The notes below the pieces were generated by a model. It was not told the origin of the DNA and made no database searches. It saw only the letters and a list, made by a program, of their open reading frames with translations. 64,000 nucleotides of DNA from JAAURB01 sp049649525 (GTDB lineage: Bacteria > Cyanobacteriota > Cyanobacteriia > Cyanobacteriales > Microcoleaceae). Position numbers and translations under genes: made by a program. The stretch spans positions 248,001-312,000 of the forward strand of contig JBARZE010000050.1 in assembly GCA_049649525.1 (NCBI GenBank). Direction: 5' to 3'. Of the stretch, positions 61,384 through 64,000 are shown piece after piece (the first letter of the stretch is position 1; each line of letters starts with the position of its first letter).

Positions 61384-61711
61384 TAAATATTCTTTAGCAA
61401 AATTGTGTTACTGATTATACTACAGAGTAAGCTACATTTAAGTAAAATTTTTTCAAAGCTTGATTTTGAGGCAACCTAACCAGAAACTGATTAATACCGT
61501 CTACTCATCTAATGAAAACAACAAAGAATAATTTTCGTATTTCAAGCCGTATCATTACTTATTTTACAATAAATTTACAACATCATTATTAATTTTACAG
61601 CATCATTATTCTTTTTTATAGGTTTTCAATCATTTTTCGGATACATTGTAATTAGTGAGCGGGTTAGACTAAATATAAATAGCATCATTATCAAAAAAAT
61701 ATTTATTAATC
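61384..61711. other. Intergenic region upstream of the unknown gene pair
   Basis: 328 nt between divergent genes. A direct repeat of about 20 nt (TTTACA[A/G]CATCATTATT) occurs at about 61574-61590 and 61594-61610, with a third CATCATTAT at 61683-61691, 21 nt before the ATG. These could be operator iterons. No gene seen. Confidence 0.55.
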
Positions 61712-62884
61712 ATGAAACAGAAAATAAACTCTATTTTGAACGGACTAATTCCTACTGTTACAGAAAACCTCTCTGTAGCCGCACAAACCGTTAGAGATGG
61801 CGCATCAACTTTGCTTCAACCGGGTTCCGGTTTAATTAATAAAAGTAACGGTGAAATTAGTCAAAATCCTCAAGCATTTGGTTTTGCCTTTGAACACTTA
61901 CAAGCTATTGGATTTAATATTAATGCGGGATTAAATCACTCGGATGCTCGCGCTTATCAAATTCCAGCCGATGGTAGTACAAAATATAGTCCTGATATTT
62001 ATATTGATAAAGTCGGCAAAGTTATTGCTGAAATCCAAGCTAAAGCGGGTTCAACTGAATATGTGAAAAAGCAAGCAAATTCCGGTCATTATTCAGGCGA
62101 TATTATTACCAATTCAGAAAATACTGGGATTGAAGGTACACAAATTATTATTGATGTTGATGGAATTAAAAGCTTTCCCGTTAGTCAGGGTTTTGCTCAC
62201 TGGGTGGCTGAAAATCCTTATTTAGCTGCTAATTTAATGTCTGCTGCTGCAACCGTTGGAGAAGTGGGGGGTGCAGGAATTCAAGGTGCAGTGATTAATG
62301 CCACAATCAATATTTTACTGCAATCTATTAAAGTTTTAGGAGCTTATTGTAGAGGTGAAAAAGAACTGGCTGAAGCTGAATTATATAATCTAGTTCAATT
62401 AGCTGTAGATGGCTTAAAAACTGGCTTTATTCGAGGTGCAGCAATTAAAGTCATTCAAAGGTTAACCAATGGAAATGCTTTTGCTGCATTAGGTTTTACT
62501 ATTAGCGCTGAAGTTATCCCTGTTTTAATTCAGGTAATGCAGGATGAAATCACAGTTGAACAAGCCATTTCAAAAGTCGGCCCCAGAGTATTTACATCCG
62601 GAATTATTACAACGGCTGTGATTTTATTTCCCCCTATTGGTATGGCTTTACTCAGTACTTCTGTGCTGCAAAGTATTTGGGAAGAAATCACACCAGAATG
62701 GAAACAATTTATAATGAAAACAGCACAAACCACAGTAAAAGCTAGTCAAAAAGGCGTAGAAGCTGGCACTCAACATCTTCTGAAAAAACCGTGGGATTTA
62801 ATGGGTAGTGCATCCGCTTCTTCTGCTACCTCTTCGGCTGAAATGCGAGCAATGCAAGACGAGTTAGATTTACTCTTAGAATAA
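61712..62884 (+). CDS. Unknown protein with PD-(D/E)XK-like N-terminal module
   Basis: A 390-residue protein I do not recognise. Residues about 55-165 have an arrangement like PD-(D/E)XK nucleases: Glu61 in GFAFEHLQAIGFNINAG, Pro94-Asp95 in KYSPDIYIDK, then Glu107-Ile-Gln109-Ala-Lys111 on a predicted strand (GKVIAEIQAKAG). The E-x-Q-x-K core is a known variant in that fold, but this is inference. The remainder is helical with hydrophobic stretches at about 170-215 (NPYLAANLMSAAATVGEVGG) and 255-320 (TSGIITTAVILFPPIGMALL), then a serine-rich acidic tail. It is 33 nt upstream of an LRAT-like gene on the same strand. Confidence 0.6.
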   Translation: MKQKINSILNGLIPTVTENLSVAAQTVRDGASTLLQPGSGLINKSNGEISQNPQAFGFAFEHLQAIGFNINAGLNHSDARAYQIPADGSTKYSPDIYIDKVGKVIAEIQAKAGSTEYVKKQANSGHYSGDIITNSENTGIEGTQIIIDVDGIKSFPVSQGFAHWVAENPYLAANLMSAAATVGEVGGAGIQGAVINATINILLQSIKVLGAYCRGEKELAEAELYNLVQLAVDGLKTGFIRGAAIKVIQRLTNGNAFAALGFTISAEVIPVLIQVMQDEITVEQAISKVGPRVFTSGIITTAVILFPPIGMALLSTSVLQSIWEEITPEWKQFIMKTAQTTVKASQKGVEAGTQHLLKKPWDLMGSASASSATSSAEMRAMQDELDLLLE

Positions 62885-62917
62885 TGTAAACTTTATCTTT
62901 TTAATCAACTTAAAATT

Positions 62918-63754
62918 ATGAACAACTTTCAACCCGGACAAATTGTTAAACAAAATTATGGCGCAGTTGCTCATTACGCGATTGTCGTAGCTGAAAATCG
63001 TACGATTGGCTGGGTGAATACCTCGCAATTAGAAGTAAAACCGATTGAAAATCAAGCTTGGCAAGTCGTTAAAATTCGGGGTGAAGCCTTCGACTTCGAT
63101 ACGATTAAACGTAATATTAAATCCTTTAAGGATGCTCTAGAAACGGACAAACTGAGAGCTTATCACCCGACAGAATTTAACTGCGAACATTGGGCTACTT
63201 TAATGGTAACGGGTCAAGCCTATTCGACTCAATCTGGAACCGTGAAATTTAGCACATCAACAATTGTCGGCGGCGCGATGGTTGGGGTGGGTGCTTCGGC
63301 AGGCACAGTGGTGACGGTGGTTTCCACTCTCGGGGTCGCCGCTTCGACTGGGACAGCCATTAGTTCTCTCAGTGGCATAGCGGCAACCAATGCGGCATTA
63401 GCTTGGTTAGGCGGTGGGACGTTGGCGGCAGGAGGCGGTGGTGTGGCGGCAGGTGCTGCAATTGTTTCGGCGGTTTCGACCGGGGGTGCGGTGGTGGCAA
63501 TTGCGGGAGTGGGGTTAATTACTAAGCAAGTGTGGGAAAATCTGAATGAAGAACAACGTCAAACTATCACGAATAAAATTAATAATGCTACCCCAAATCA
63601 AGTGAAAGTGGCTTATGGGGTCAGCATCGAAACTGCACAGGAAATGTTTAATACAGCCTCGGGTTGGATGAATAAAGGTACATCTACCATTCATCAATCT
63701 TTTACGAAAATTAACCAGATGATTAAGGCAAATAAGTATTTAAAAGAACGATAA
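62918..63754 (+). CDS. LRAT/NlpC-P60-like domain fused to Gly/Ala-rich membrane region
   Basis: A 278-residue protein. Residues 1-105 look like an LRAT/H-REV107 (permuted NlpC/P60) domain: GQIVKQNYGAVAHYAIVVAE supplies His19, and FNCEHWATLMVTGQAYS gives Asn88-Cys89-Glu90-His91, the hallmark N-C-E-H with nucleophilic Cys. Such domains are thiol acyltransferases or peptidases. From about 115 to 205 comes a hydrophobic stretch dominated by Gly, Ala, Val and Ser (VGGAMVGVGASAGTVVTVV...GGGVAAGAAIVSAV), glycine-zipper-like, able to insert in membranes. A helical, basic C-terminus follows. No signal peptide. Cotranscribed with the preceding unknown gene. Confidence 0.65.
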   Translation: MNNFQPGQIVKQNYGAVAHYAIVVAENRTIGWVNTSQLEVKPIENQAWQVVKIRGEAFDFDTIKRNIKSFKDALETDKLRAYHPTEFNCEHWATLMVTGQAYSTQSGTVKFSTSTIVGGAMVGVGASAGTVVTVVSTLGVAASTGTAISSLSGIAATNAALAWLGGGTLAAGGGGVAAGAAIVSAVSTGGAVVAIAGVGLITKQVWENLNEEQRQTITNKINNATPNQVKVAYGVSIETAQEMFNTASGWMNKGTSTIHQSFTKINQMIKANKYLKER

Positions 63755-63946
63755 AGTTGTGCATATTTTATTTTAAAGTGCGAGAATATATTGCGCTATA
63801 TATACTTTGTTAAACCCATTGCATAGAATCTGTAATTGCACTGAATTGAGCTAATTCTTATTCAATAAAAATCCGTAAAATCATCATTCTCATTGAACTG
63901 GTAGCTTAACTAAACTGAAAATAAGCTTAACAACCCGGTACAAGAG

Positions 63947-64000
63947 ATGAAATTTAAAAATATTGTATTATCTCTCGCTTCGTTTGTCACTATTTCAATC
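63947..64000 (+). CDS. Partial exported protein (N-terminus only)
   Basis: The first 18 codons before the right edge read MKFKNIVLSLASFVTISI, a basic start and hydrophobic core of a signal peptide. Purine-rich AAGAG directly precedes the ATG. The rest of the gene is outside the window. Confidence 0.5.
   Translation, partial: MKFKNIVLSLASFVTISI

Overview
This window is a stretch of cyanobacterial chromosome, most likely from a filamentous, Oscillatoriales-type organism. The evidence is the many HIP1 octamers (GCGATCGC, seen inside and between genes), moderately AT-rich intergenic DNA, and typically cyanobacterial genes: the Rubisco assembly factor Raf1, the sulfolipid glycosyltransferase SqdX, a BicA-like SulP bicarbonate transporter, DnaK2-type dnaK, ComFB, DUF3143, Uma2-family proteins, pentapeptide-repeat and CHAT proteins. 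Species assignment is an inference only. I found no rRNA, tRNA, CRISPR array, insertion sequence or prophage.

Layout. Positions 1-4700 hold an edge-truncated membrane protein, an AMIN-domain envelope protein, a Nudix hydrolase, a GT2 glycosyltransferase and a YefM/YoeB-type toxin-antitoxin pair with its palindromic operator. Positions 4.7-15.2 kb form a long minus-strand surface block. It contains a type I secretion operon (PPIase, cNMP-binding/C39-like ABC exporter, HlyD adaptor), a large membrane protein, and rfbC-rfbD-rfbA for dTDP-L-rhamnose (rfbB is not in the window). Positions 15.5-20.2 kb carry thioredoxin, an aminotransferase and secA, closed by a clear hairpin. Positions 20.2-29.5 kb are accessory: Uma2, a leucine-rich-repeat protein with freshly duplicated repeats, an M23 peptidase, ComFB, a pentapeptide-repeat protein, a secreted TPS-CHAT fusion and a fasciclin protein.

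Positions 29.5-32 kb hold a compact putative stress locus: a cupin-globin fusion, a methyltransferase and a divergent Crp/Fnr regulator. Next come a BicA-like transporter, a tandem Ser/Thr kinase with TPRs, a DUF4334 gene whose promoter and first codons have been tandemly duplicated (145 bp period), a ferritin-like di-iron protein, a second Uma2, an LCP ligase, mannose-1-phosphate guanylyltransferase, an SPFH/NfeD pair, a PP2C phosphatase, dnaK with a textbook terminator, an SDR, and a DUF3143/J-domain pair. Positions 51.6-61.4 kb carry a zinc metallopeptidase, a two-component system, a cupin, raf1, sqdX, a CyaB-like adenylate cyclase and hisC.

The window ends with two unrecognised, closely spaced genes (61712-63754). 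One has a PD-(D/E)XK-like N-terminal motif set. The other has an LRAT/H-REV107-like His...NCEH domain fused to a glycine/alanine-rich membrane region. Both have hydrophobic C-terminal halves, and direct repeats precede the pair. This is my best candidate for an undescribed system. Several dispersed hairpin or short repeats (GTAGAGACG-type, TAGGGTG-type, a 29-nt sequence shared at 40.2 and 51.4 kb, heptamer tandem repeats) lie between genes.
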